From: Methanobacteriota archaeon
GTDB taxonomy: Archaea; Thermoplasmatota; Poseidoniia; Poseidoniales; Poseidoniaceae
Direction: 5' to 3'
Assembly (NCBI GenBank): GCA_002725275.1
Contig: PBOE01000022.1
Coordinates: 1-11,471 of the forward strand
Length of the DNA: 11,471 nucleotides
The notes beneath the pieces are model-generated. The model saw only the letters and a list, made by a program, of their open reading frames with translations. It was not told where the DNA came from and made no database searches. Position 1 is the first letter of the stretch. The number at the start of each line of letters is the position of its first letter. Position numbers and translations under genes: made by a program. Positions 1 to 6,930 of this stretch are shown one piece after another.

Positions 1-52
1 AGAGCCCGAAAGGACGGTGTTCCACCGTCGTTCGGTCAGAGGGTCCTTCCAT
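1..52 (-). CDS. N-terminal start of an unidentified protein (runs off window)
   Basis: An ATG at position 52 opens a stop-free minus-strand frame that continues past the left edge; the 17 visible residues read MEGPSDRTTVEHRPFGL. There is no Shine-Dalgarno sequence just upstream, but an ATATAA/TTATAT box at 75-80 is centred about 26 bp before the ATG, the spacing expected for an archaeal leaderless transcript starting at the ATG. The upstream membrane-protein gene on the same strand ends at 176, leaving 123 bp for a promoter. Nothing in 17 residues reveals a function, and a chance open frame this short cannot be excluded; the promoter spacing is the main support. Confidence 0.4.
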   Translation of the reverse strand, partial: MEGPSDRTTVEHRPFGL

Positions 53-74
53 GACCAACACAACGTGGTTGGTG

Positions 75-80
75 ATATAA
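75..80 (-). promoter_or_regulatory. TATA box for the gene leaving the left edge
   Basis: The minus strand reads TTATAT here, centred about 26 bp upstream of the ATG at 52. This is the normal archaeal TATA-to-start-site distance, so the transcript would begin at or next to the start codon. Inverted arms CGTGGTT (64-70) and AACCACG (100-106) flank the box. Confidence 0.4.
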
Positions 81-175
81 TGCTTGAGCCGACCGTACAA
101 ACCACGACCGTTGATGCATCGGTGGAGGCGCTTCAAGGTCGGCCTCGGTGGCCCTATGGACAACTCGTTCCCCGT

Positions 176-877
176 TCAATGGTCGGCCGTTTTCGTGTGA
201 TGTCGGAGGACGAGGCTGCCGTAGGCTCCGACGAGCGAAGCGAGGCAAGCCAGCACCAAACCGGGTCCCAACGACGCACTGCCTCGAACCATGTTTGGAA
301 GAAACGAGTACCACATCAGAAGCGAAACAGGGTTGAGCGCGGAGGCCGCAATCAGCATCGAATACGCATTTTTACGCCGTGTTTCGTCGTTCGTTCGAAC
401 GACGCCGATGATGCCGAAAACGAACAGCCCACCGCCAATGAACAACCCGAAGGAACCCGCATCGCCGGCCGTTTTCAGCTCCTTCAAACGGGCGCATTTG
501 CGATCAACGTACCATTCGTCACCGCCGCTTGACGACATGACATCACTGTAGCATGAGCCGTACAGGGCAGCGGTACTATGGACGTTGTTCGGTTCCGAGC
601 AGGTGCCCCCACCACACAGCGCGATTTGGCGTAACCCCACCAGCGCCTCCTGTTCTTCGAAAACATCTCGTACTTCGATTTCACTCACGAGCCAAGCGTT
701 GACCGTGGTAGCGATGAACATCAGCACCATGCCGGTGATGATCAGCACCAAGCCGGTCCGTGCCTCAGGAGGAGGCAGAACGAAAGGTTGGGACGGGCGT
801 TCGTCGGTCGGGCGGTTGACCGCTTGTCCACCCGAGATCACGATGGGACCGGGTGGGTTAACGGCCGTTTTCTTCAT
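176..877 (-). CDS. Four-helix membrane protein with cysteine-bearing first loop, unknown function
   Basis: Not recognised as a named family. With the ATG at 877 the product has 233 residues: a Pro-rich soluble N-terminus (about 1-41), then hydrophobic segments at about 42-64, 143-161, 172-193 and 203-224. The loop between the first two segments, about 80 residues, carries four cysteines (C88, C93, C109, C128) that could form two disulfides if it faces outside; the layout recalls tetraspan/claudin-like proteins, but that is only a topological likeness. An ATG at 898 would add MKKVRCV, but a TATA-like CTATAT at 903-908 is only a few bases from it and about 28 bp from the ATG at 877, favouring 877 and a leaderless mRNA. 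It lies downstream of the methyltransferase gene with a 93-bp gap and its own promoter. Confidence 0.7.
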   Translation of the reverse strand: MKKTAVNPPGPIVISGGQAVNRPTDERPSQPFVLPPPEARTGLVLIITGMVLMFIATTVNAWLVSEIEVRDVFEEQEALVGLRQIALCGGGTCSEPNNVHSTAALYGSCYSDVMSSSGGDEWYVDRKCARLKELKTAGDAGSFGLFIGGGLFVFGIIGVVRTNDETRRKNAYSMLIAASALNPVSLLMWYSFLPNMVRGSASLGPGLVLACLASLVGAYGSLVLRHHTKTADH

Positions 878-902
878 CACGCAGCGGACCTTTTTCATTG
901 AG

Positions 903-908
903 ATATAG
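903..908 (-). promoter_or_regulatory. TATA box of the membrane-protein gene
   Basis: The minus strand reads ATCTATATCT around here. The CTATAT core is centred about 28 bp upstream of the ATG at 877 and only a few bases upstream of the ATG at 898. It therefore decides the start choice in favour of 877 if it is the real promoter. Confidence 0.45.
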
Positions 909-970
909 ATGTTCTTCCGACAGCGTTGCTCAGGGCTGGTTGAGAGGCGGTGGCGCGCTGTTGTCGGGAT

Positions 971-1615
971 TTACACCCGTTGAAGATGGAACCGGACAAC
1001 GTTGGCGACCCCGCGGTGAAGGTCAGATTCGTCCAGTACGGTTTCTTCTATGCTGGCGCGCAATGTTCGCATGGGCGGCGCCGAAGGTCCGGTCAATTCG
1101 GCCAGCACTTCGTCTAAATCAAACAACAACTCGAATGATTTCGGCCCTCCACTGGTCAGCGGCAACTGGGTTTTGTGGTAGCCCTCCATCACAAAGTGGC
1201 CACCGGGTGCAAGGGCGTGTAACATCCTCGGCATGTGCTTTTTTCGGACAGCAGGGGGCGTGTGAAACCACGAACAGGCGATGAGGCCGTAGTGGGCATC
1301 CGGAAAGCCCCTCACCACGAGGTCGTCCACCTCGTAGGCCACGGAAACACCGTGTTCTTCGGCCAGTGCCTCGCATTTCTTTTTTCCTTCAATCGAGAGG
1401 TCAAACACCGTCGACGCCCATCCTTCCGTGGCCGCCCACACGGCGTTTCGACCTTCGCCGTCCGCCGGAAAGAGGGCAGCAGGGTTGGAATCAGGGGACA
1501 AGCTGCTGATGCATGCCTTGAGCCAAGCATTGGGTTCCTTTCCATAGGCATAGACGGATTGAGCGAATCGTTGGTCCCACAGGGTGCCATCGGAGCGTTG
1601 ATCTTCGTCCATCAT
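971..1615 (-). CDS. Class I SAM-dependent methyltransferase (TehB/TPMT-like)
   Basis: A 214-residue protein likely transferring a methyl group from S-adenosylmethionine to a small molecule. Visible signatures are the N-terminal WDQRFAQSVYAYGKEPNAWL (13-32) typical of TehB/thiopurine-methyltransferase-like enzymes, motif I around 48-62 (LFPADGEGRNAVWAA), an acidic residue after beta-2 (D72), ACSWFH (113-118) at the motif IV position, and LAPGGHFVMEGY (135-146). The GEGRN form of motif I is common in this subfamily. The substrate cannot be read from sequence. The start ATG overlaps the rqcH stop as ATGA, so the two are almost certainly cotranscribed and translationally coupled; a second ATG follows immediately. 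Length is normal for a single-domain enzyme. Confidence 0.85.
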   Translation of the reverse strand: MMDEDQRSDGTLWDQRFAQSVYAYGKEPNAWLKACISSLSPDSNPAALFPADGEGRNAVWAATEGWASTVFDLSIEGKKKCEALAEEHGVSVAYEVDDLVVRGFPDAHYGLIACSWFHTPPAVRKKHMPRMLHALAPGGHFVMEGYHKTQLPLTSGGPKSFELLFDLDEVLAELTGPSAPPMRTLRASIEETVLDESDLHRGVANVVRFHLQRV

Positions 1616-3771
1616 TCTTCCTCCGTGGCAGGCGGCGTTAACATTCCATGCTCATCGATGACGTCGCACGCCCCCGGCAGGACCGCCAACAGGTCGTCGG
1701 TGGACAAGCCCGTGTTCCGGTAAATGGCGTTGGCCAACTGGTCTTTTTTCGTCATCCCCGGGGAAAGAACGGCGTAGCGCGGACAAATGGCCAAAACGTG
1801 GTCGGCCGTTCCACTCACAACCATCGGCACGCCGTTGACGGCGATGATGCCTATGCCGATTCTCACGTCCATGTCCTTGTACCAGGTGCGCTGGCCCCGA
1901 ATCACAAACGCCCCCTTCCCAACGAATTCACCGGTCTGGGCCGATTTTGAAACCTGGGCAGGTTTGACGCTATAGACCGTGCCATGGGCGCCACCTCCGT
2001 TCCATGCTCGACTCCAACACAGCGCCAGGGTGGCGGCTTGCTGAAGTTTGGACTCCGAGAGCGTCGGTTCCTCCAGCTTATCCACCAGGCGATAAGCGGG
2101 AATGTCAGCCGGGAGGTGGGAAGGACGGCGTTCCTCCAATGCGAAACCTTGAGCGGCGCGAAGGCTGCACGAAGGGGCACCGTGCAGGTCTGCGTGCAGG
2201 TACATGTCGTCTCCAGCGAGGTGTTTTTTCACCACGGCGTCGTTGCCTTTGGCGTCTTTGCCGCCCACGATGAGGTGGCCGCCTTCGACCATGCCCCAGC
2301 GGTGTTGCTCAAACCACATCCGCTTGCTCCGCTTGAGGCGGTTGAGTTTCCCGCTTGCCTTTTGTTTGGCCTCGTTTTTGCGGGCACGCTTGAGTTTTCG
2401 TTCGGTTTCAGCCAGCGCCTGCACGGCCCCCGAAGTCTTGTTCTTCTGCTTCCTCGCCGCCTCAAAGTAGCGTTGAGCGTTTTGGTACACGTTGGCGTCA
2501 AGGTCCAACAACACGTGTGGGCCCTTTGCTTCGTTGTGCTCGTCGGGCAGGATGACCGTGATGGTTCGGTCGGCGGGAGCGGCGCTGACGATCCACGGGA
2601 TTCCTTTGATGGCTTTGCGGACGGCACTCCATCCGTCCCGCTCCACGGCCTTGTTGGTCTGGTCGAGCAGCCCCTCCACGTGGTTCCAGTGCGCCTGTAT
2701 GAGGTGCCCGAGCGCTTGTTGTTTCTCGATTTTCTCCGAGAAGCCCTCAAGCGCCTTCTGTTGCTGGGCTTGGCGTCGTTCAAGTTTCTCGACCTCCGTG
2801 GATTGGCCTCGTCCGGGTCCCGCTTGCTCAAACCGCTCTTCCTCGCGACGCTGGAGAGCGTGCGCGTCGTGGACACCCTTCCAGACATCGATGGACTCGC
2901 AAAGTGAAGAAAAACTTACTCGAGGCATGCCGGCGTGTTGGGGAAGCATGATTGGCGTGGCTTCAACCGCTCGCTCGGCCGCCCATTGATGGGCTTCGGT
3001 CTGTTCCAGGCCCTCCATGTGAGCCTGCCAGTCTTCGGGGTCGTCGTCGAGCAGTTTCAGCATCAGATGAGCCTCGCTGGTGGTCGTCAAATCGTCCAAC
3101 AGCTGGCTGAGCGCAGCGAACACCGCTGGGACATCGGCTTCGGCCGTGGGTGAGTTGGGTTCGTGACCCGCAAGTGCGCACACGGCGTTGGCGTGGGTGC
3201 CGCCCAGGTTGACCTTCCCACCCAAGGTTGACACCAAATCCCGATCTGAGGTTTCGAAGACCTTCGCCAGCGCCGCTTCATCGAGCGCGTAGGGGTCCAT
3301 TGCCGCCGGTGGGGGCGTGTAAGGCACGCCCTTCTTGAGCGTTCGACCGGCGTAGGAAGCATGGGTCAGCGGCTGGAGGATGATACCTTCCTCGTCCACG
3401 AGAATGATGTTCCCGTCCCGGAACACCTCCACATAGAGGGTACGTTCGCCGTTTTTGGTGTCAAACGAAAAGGCGAGGATGCGGTCAAAACCCACCTGCT
3501 CTACCCCGGTGAGCCGAGCGTTTCGAAGGTGTTTCCGCAGCACCATGGCAAAGGGCGGAGGCGTCATTGGCATGGGTCGGTCCCGCCGCGAGGTGTAGAT
3601 TCGCTCACCTCGAACGAACACCACGTCGCGCTGGTCGGCCTCTTTGGGGTTGACGCGAAGCACGATTTGCTCGTAATGGGGCATGTAGGCTTTCTTGACA
3701 TAGGCGCCCTTCAGGGCGTCCAATTCCCGTGCCATCGCACGAAGGTCAAAGCCGGACATCGCCTTCTTCAT
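1612..3771 (-). CDS. rqcH: RqcH/NEMF (NFACT) ribosome-associated quality control protein
   Basis: A 719-residue NFACT-family protein. Family members bind 60S/50S subunits carrying stalled nascent chain-tRNA and, in bacteria and probably archaea, recruit tRNA-Ala to add alanine tails that mark the chain for degradation. An NFACT-N domain covers about 1-155 with the conserved acidic D9 and the D96-R97 pair (GFDRIL) needed for tailing in characterised homologues. A helix-hairpin-helix-like section (about 165-200) and coiled-coil stretches (about 300-365 and 433-480) follow. The NFACT-R/DUF814 domain starts near 485 with WFEQHRW, GGKDAKGNDAVV (503-514) and HADLHGAPSC (526-535). The ATG at 3771 follows a GGGTGAG purine run on the minus strand and places D9 and D96/R97 where the family has them; an ATG four codons later is possible. 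The next gene, a methyltransferase, overlaps by ATGA. Confidence 0.93.
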   Translation of the reverse strand: MKKAMSGFDLRAMARELDALKGAYVKKAYMPHYEQIVLRVNPKEADQRDVVFVRGERIYTSRRDRPMPMTPPPFAMVLRKHLRNARLTGVEQVGFDRILAFSFDTKNGERTLYVEVFRDGNIILVDEEGIILQPLTHASYAGRTLKKGVPYTPPPAAMDPYALDEAALAKVFETSDRDLVSTLGGKVNLGGTHANAVCALAGHEPNSPTAEADVPAVFAALSQLLDDLTTTSEAHLMLKLLDDDPEDWQAHMEGLEQTEAHQWAAERAVEATPIMLPQHAGMPRVSFSSLCESIDVWKGVHDAHALQRREEERFEQAGPGRGQSTEVEKLERRQAQQQKALEGFSEKIEKQQALGHLIQAHWNHVEGLLDQTNKAVERDGWSAVRKAIKGIPWIVSAAPADRTITVILPDEHNEAKGPHVLLDLDANVYQNAQRYFEAARKQKNKTSGAVQALAETERKLKRARKNEAKQKASGKLNRLKRSKRMWFEQHRWGMVEGGHLIVGGKDAKGNDAVVKKHLAGDDMYLHADLHGAPSCSLRAAQGFALEERRPSHLPADIPAYRLVDKLEEPTLSESKLQQAATLALCWSRAWNGGGAHGTVYSVKPAQVSKSAQTGEFVGKGAFVIRGQRTWYKDMDVRIGIGIIAVNGVPMVVSGTADHVLAICPRYAVLSPGMTKKDQLANAIYRNTGLSTDDLLAVLPGACDVIDEHGMLTPPATEEE

Positions 3772-3853
3772 CGTCTCACCCGCATGGTTTCCAAGGGTCC
3801 AGACGACATGAAGGTTTCAGACGGGCATGTTTCAAGCCCTTCCGTTGCGGCCC

Positions 3854-4891
3854 TCAATCGTCCAGGTCGTGGAATCGAAGGAGGACTTTTCCGGTGTTTT
3901 TCGCGTTGTGAATGTACTGGTGAGCCTGTTGAATCTCGGTGGCTTCAAACACGCAGTCGACGATAGGCTCGAGGTGACCGGCCTGGATGCCCTCAACAAT
4001 TCGTGCCAGTTGACCGTGCATCACGGATTCGTTGGACCAAGTGCCCATGTGGACGCCAACGACCGAGCGGTTTCTCGTCATCAATCGCAGGGCGTCGAAT
4101 TTTGGCGTGCGCCGAAGGGCGAAGAGCGCCTTCAACAGCGAACGTTTTCCCGACGGGGCAGCGGACGACATGCCGTAGGTGTACAATCGCCCCCCTTCGG
4201 CCAGACAGGAGAGGCTTCGGCGAAGGTGATCGCCCCCGATGGGGTCCAAGATGTGGTCCACCCCCTTCCCATCCGTTTCGCGCTTGATGATGGCCTCGAA
4301 ATCTTCGTGGTGGCGATCGATGGGTCGTGCACCGTAGGCCTCCAAAACGGCATGCTTTCCCTTCGAGGAGGTCGCCCAAACTTGGGTGACACCGGCCCAC
4401 TTGCAGAGTTGAAGCGCTGCGGTGCCGACCCCGCCGGCTCCGCCGTGGATCAGCACTTTGTCCTCGGGACGTAGATGGCCGAGGTGGTGAAGCATGTGGT
4501 GCGCCGTCATGTAGGTGACAGGAGTCGAGGCTGCGGCTTGGAGGGAAATCCCCTCGGGGAGCGGAAGCACGCGCTCGACGGGCGACACGACGAAACTGGC
4601 CTGACCGCCGTTGCGCATCGCTGCCACCACCCTTTGACCGATCTCCAGGCCCTGAACGTCCTTTCCAAGGGCATCAACCACCCCGCTGACCTCGTAGCCG
4701 GGCGTGAAAGGGTAGGGTGGGCGTGGCTGGTAAAAACCGAGTCGCATCAGAAGGTCGGCGAAGTTGATACCGGCGTAGGCCACTTTGATTCGCACCTCAC
4801 CCTCCTTTGGGGCTGGCGGCTGCATGGGCTCGGTGGTGATGGCCGAGACGCCACCGGCTTTTTTGATGATCACGCGTACGCCGGAGGTCAT
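3854..4891 (-). CDS. Zinc-independent MDR oxidoreductase (quinone oxidoreductase / VAT1-like)
   Basis: A medium-chain dehydrogenase/reductase of 345 residues, probably an NADPH-dependent reductase of quinones or reactive enones. The GroES-like half contains GINFADLLMRLGFY (41-54) followed by PPYPFTPGYEVSGVV, a pattern close to VAT1/quinone oxidoreductases. The Rossmann half carries HGGAGGVG (149-156). The catalytic cysteine/histidine zinc ligands of alcohol dehydrogenases are absent, so a zinc alcohol dehydrogenase is unlikely. The ATG at 4891 overlaps the stop of the upstream NUDIX-MBL gene as ATGA, with GGAG 9 nt before it; an in-frame ATG at 4906 would add five residues. It is likely the second gene of a two-gene unit. 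The natural substrate is unknown. Confidence 0.88.
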   Translation of the reverse strand: MTSGVRVIIKKAGGVSAITTEPMQPPAPKEGEVRIKVAYAGINFADLLMRLGFYQPRPPYPFTPGYEVSGVVDALGKDVQGLEIGQRVVAAMRNGGQASFVVSPVERVLPLPEGISLQAAASTPVTYMTAHHMLHHLGHLRPEDKVLIHGGAGGVGTAALQLCKWAGVTQVWATSSKGKHAVLEAYGARPIDRHHEDFEAIIKRETDGKGVDHILDPIGGDHLRRSLSCLAEGGRLYTYGMSSAAPSGKRSLLKALFALRRTPKFDALRLMTRNRSVVGVHMGTWSNESVMHGQLARIVEGIQAGHLEPIVDCVFEATEIQQAHQYIHNAKNTGKVLLRFHDLDD

Positions 4892-6396
4892 GCTCTCACG
4901 CTCCATGCACCGTTTTCTTGCATCACGTTCCCTTCGGCTTCGAGTGCCATCAGGTGAGAGAGGGTTTGGTCAACCGCCAGCCCGGGATGGGCGTCGGGGG
5001 TGTCGGCGTAGGCTTCCACCGCAATGGCCTTGAGATTGGATGCCCCTCCTCTGACGGCGGACAGCACGTTGGCGTGGCGCGCTTTTCGGTGCTTGATGTA
5101 GTGGTTGATGAGGCGTTCAGGGACGGCGACCACCGGTCCGTGGCTTGGAAAGACGAGGTGCGGTTTGAGCGCCTTCAGTCGTTCAAGTTGGGCGATGTAT
5201 TCGGTCATGTTGCCGGTGTGCGGTGGGATGAGGATGGTGCCGATGCCCGCCAACATGTCGCCGGCGACCAACCCGGCTTCGCTGAGAAGGCAGACGTGGC
5301 CCGGGTGGTGGCCGGGCGTGATGAGGACGGTCCACGACTGTGACCCCAAGGTCAACACCTCACCGTCTTCCAAGATGCGATTACAGGGCACGGTCTTTGC
5401 CGTGTGTTTGCTGCCCCATATCGGGACGTCAAAGGCTTCGCGCAGCAGCGACATGTCGGCGAGGTGATCACTGTGGCTGTGAGTGAACAAAATGGCCACC
5501 AGGTTTCCCCGATGGCGTTCCACCGCCGTAGCGAGCACTTCCATGTCTTCTCGCATGCGAACCGCAGGGTCGACCATCACGTAGTCGCCATCGGGGTCCC
5601 CAACGAGGTAGCAATTCGTGTGGTCGGCGGGCGGGAGCGTTGCGGTTTTGATGGGGATGACCTCCACGCCGTGGGCAAACAGGATGGAACGGCGGCCCGG
5701 CAGGCGCTTGGCGATGTCCGCTGCCGCTGATTCCATGTCTCGTCCGGTTCGCTGAAGGGTCCGTTCAATTTCCATGAGGAGGGTGACCACGGGCGGTGCC
5801 ACTTTGATTTCATGCGCTTTCCAACGCTTCAGCACCTCGGTCGGTTCAGCCCACATCACCTCGGTGAACTCGGTTTGAGGTTCGAGGTCGATGTCGGGGA
5901 CGTGTTCAGCCGGCCCAACATGAAGGTGCAGGAAGGCGTTGTCAAACTGAACGGGCCCGAACGGTGGCGTAATGCGATGGCTGAGCGTTCGTATGTTGGT
6001 GCGGTTGACGGGAAAGGCATCGGCCAAGGCCAAAGGAAGCCATCGAGTCTTGTCGTCAACGATGGCGTTCCTGTCGTCCTGCTGCAGGGCCACGACACCT
6101 TGACCGTCGGCAGCCACTCCAAGTTCTTCGCTCATCTCTCGCATGATGCAGGCGATGGCAGCCGCCTCGGGCCCCGCCAGCTCAGGCAAGGCTTCCACGG
6201 CAGCGTGGTCAACCCGAGACACGCCTCCGCCCGGGAACGCCCAGTAGCTGGGAAACGCTCGCATCGTCGGTGAGCGCAGGCCCAGCAGGACTTCGACACC
6301 GGAAGGTCCGTCCCGGGTCAGCGTCATCGTGGCCGTCGGGCGAGGCGCCCCTCGTTCCCGGGCGTTGAGGTTCACGCCTTCGGGGACTTCACTCAT
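4888..6396 (-). CDS. NUDIX hydrolase fused to LACTB2-like metallo-beta-lactamase hydrolase
   Basis: A two-domain hydrolase, 502 residues from the ATG at 6396. The N-terminal NUDIX domain (about 22-200) has AFPGGGV (53-59) and the helix REMSEELGV (86-94) of a Nudix box, with an insertion of about 20 residues between them as in NUDT7/8/19-type enzymes, which cleave CoA derivatives or other nucleoside diphosphates. The second half (about 235-430) is a metallo-beta-lactamase fold with HSHSDH (306-311), TPGHHPGH (360-367), AGDML (378-382) and FPSHGPVV (416-423), all metal ligands present. The final 70 residues look like the winged-helix tail of LACTB2-type proteins. The arrangement suggests two consecutive hydrolytic steps, but no substrate can be named. 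A GTG at 6414 would add six residues; it is less likely. The following MDR gene overlaps the stop by ATGA. Confidence 0.9.
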   Translation of the reverse strand: MSEVPEGVNLNARERGAPRPTATMTLTRDGPSGVEVLLGLRSPTMRAFPSYWAFPGGGVSRVDHAAVEALPELAGPEAAAIACIMREMSEELGVAADGQGVVALQQDDRNAIVDDKTRWLPLALADAFPVNRTNIRTLSHRITPPFGPVQFDNAFLHLHVGPAEHVPDIDLEPQTEFTEVMWAEPTEVLKRWKAHEIKVAPPVVTLLMEIERTLQRTGRDMESAAADIAKRLPGRRSILFAHGVEVIPIKTATLPPADHTNCYLVGDPDGDYVMVDPAVRMREDMEVLATAVERHRGNLVAILFTHSHSDHLADMSLLREAFDVPIWGSKHTAKTVPCNRILEDGEVLTLGSQSWTVLITPGHHPGHVCLLSEAGLVAGDMLAGIGTILIPPHTGNMTEYIAQLERLKALKPHLVFPSHGPVVAVPERLINHYIKHRKARHANVLSAVRGGASNLKAIAVEAYADTPDAHPGLAVDQTLSHLMALEAEGNVMQENGAWSVRA

Positions 6397-6484
6397 ACCG
6401 GTGGCTCGCCTCACCTGTTTTCAAAACCTTGGGAACGGCGTCGTGAACGGCGGTGGGTCGGCGTGGGCTTCAAATAACGCCAAC

Positions 6485-6491
6485 GAGGAGG
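6485..6491 (+). promoter_or_regulatory. Ribosome binding site of the 64-residue membrane protein
   Basis: GAGGAGG lies seven bases before the ATG at 6499, a strong match to the complement of the 16S rRNA 3' end. A TATA-like CAAATAA at 6471-6477 sits about 25 bp before the same ATG. If that were the promoter the mRNA would begin at the ATG and this site would not be transcribed, so one of the two signals is probably not used. Confidence 0.5.
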
Positions 6492-6498
6492 CAGAGGC

Positions 6499-6693
6499 AT
6501 GACTCACGACTCGGTCGAGGAGCACCTCGCCGAACTTGCAGAGTTGGTGGCGCAAGCCGAAGCCATGGGTGTCGACCTGTGGCCGGAGCCAAAACCTGTC
6601 CGCCCTTGGGCCAAGTATGCGCTGGCTTCGTTTATGATCATCATGATCGTCTCGTGGGTCTCCAAAGCCATGGTGCGATTTGCCAACCTCTGA
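6499..6693 (+). CDS. Small tail-anchored membrane protein, unknown function
   Basis: A 64-residue protein not recognised as a named family. Residues 1-25 form an acidic, probably helical segment (SVEEHLAELAELVAQAEAMG) with a heptad-like spacing of hydrophobics. A Pro/Trp-rich linker (WPEPKPVRPWAK) follows, and one hydrophobic helix covers about 40-58 (YALASFMIIMIVSWVS) before a short basic-ending tail. The layout suggests a cytoplasmic helical head anchored by one C-terminal membrane helix. GAGGAGG seven bases before the ATG supports the start. It is transcribed divergently from the NUDIX-MBL gene across about 100 bp and precedes tRNA-Gln by 53 bp. The coding call rests on the ribosome binding site and coherent architecture. 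Confidence 0.65.
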   Translation: MTHDSVEEHLAELAELVAQAEAMGVDLWPEPKPVRPWAKYALASFMIIMIVSWVSKAMVRFANL

Positions 6694-6746
6694 ACGGTTG
6701 CTGTTCACCGTTGAATTGAAGAAGGCAACCGAGGTCGGCAGGCTAC

Positions 6747-6822
6747 AGTCCCTTAGTGTAGCGGTCCATCATGGAGGATTCTGGTTCCTCCGACCTCGGT
6801 TCGAATCCGGGAGGGACTACCA
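6747..6822 (+). tRNA. tRNA-Gln (anticodon CUG), CCA encoded
   Basis: The cloverleaf can be folded by eye. The acceptor arms AGTCCCT (6747-6753) and AGGGACT (6812-6818) pair fully, followed by discriminator A and an encoded CCA (6820-6822). The D-stem GTG pairs with CAT (6756-6758 with 6770-6772, one wobble). The anticodon stem GAGGA/TCCTC (6774-6778 with 6786-6790) closes the loop TTCTGGT, giving anticodon CTG at 6781-6783 and identity glutamine. The T-arm CTCGG/CCGGG (6795-6799 with 6807-6811, one wobble) closes loop TTCGAAT. The first pair is A-U, as in archaeal tRNA-Gln. No intron is present in the anticodon loop. It sits directly upstream of the metal-uptake cassette and is transcribed in the same direction. 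Confidence 0.95.
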
Positions 6823-6864
6823 CCGCATCCCTACCAGCAACGCTTTTCTTTGAGAATTCTGAAT

Positions 6865-6882
6865 TTTTAGGGTGACCTAAAA
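6865..6882 (+). promoter_or_regulatory. Operator palindrome 1 (DtxR-like metal-regulator box)
   Basis: TTTTAGG-GTGA-CCTAAAA is a perfect inverted repeat with 7-bp arms. The TTAGG-N4-CCTAA core matches half-site spacing found inside the IdeR/DtxR consensus of known iron regulators. It lies immediately upstream of the TATA element at 6884-6889, overlapping the BRE position, so a bound repressor would hinder TBP/TFB. The regulator itself is not in this window. Confidence 0.75.
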
Positions 6883-6883
6883 C

Positions 6884-6889
6884 TTATAT
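6884..6889 (+). promoter_or_regulatory. TATA box of the FEA1-like lipoprotein gene
   Basis: TTATAT lies between the two operator palindromes. Adding the usual 26-27 bp puts transcription start near 6913, inside the second palindrome and about 18 nt before the ATG at 6931. This leaves a short leader that contains the GAGGG ribosome binding site. Confidence 0.6.
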
Positions 6890-6898
6890 CGGGCCGAC

Positions 6899-6916
6899 TT
6901 TTAGGGTGACCTAAAC
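6899..6916 (+). promoter_or_regulatory. Operator palindrome 2 (DtxR-like metal-regulator box)
   Basis: TTTTAGGGTGACCTAAAC repeats palindrome 1 at 17 of 18 positions, with centre-to-centre spacing of 34 bp. It covers the predicted transcription start of the lipoprotein gene. Binding here would block RNA polymerase, so the two sites together bracket the core promoter. Confidence 0.75.
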
Positions 6917-6918
6917 CC

Positions 6919-6923
6919 GAGGG
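6919..6923 (+). promoter_or_regulatory. Ribosome binding site of the lipoprotein gene
   Basis: GAGGG ends seven bases before the ATG at 6931, and lies downstream of the predicted transcription start, so it would be present in the mRNA. It supports the chosen start codon. Confidence 0.55.
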
Positions 6924-6930
6924 TTCTAAC

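Noticed and set aside
13..29. GACGGTG-TTC-CACCGTC hairpin near the left edge
   Set aside because: It lies inside the probable coding frame starting at 52 and has no T tract; likely incidental.
1984..2907. A 307-codon plus-strand open frame opposite rqcH
   Set aside because: It is the antisense shadow of rqcH, whose family motifs are all in the minus frame; the product is Leu/Val/Phe-rich without domains.
3854..4891. Zinc alcohol dehydrogenase
   Set aside because: The catalytic and structural zinc ligand cysteines of that group are missing; the sequence fits the zinc-less quinone oxidoreductase branch.
6693..6712. AACGGT-N8-ACCGTT hairpin after the small membrane protein
   Set aside because: The stem is only 6 bp with no following T tract, so it is weak evidence for a terminator.
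6747..6930. tRNA-Gln as an integration site for the downstream cassette
   Set aside because: No second copy of the tRNA 3' end, integrase or composition break could be seen downstream.
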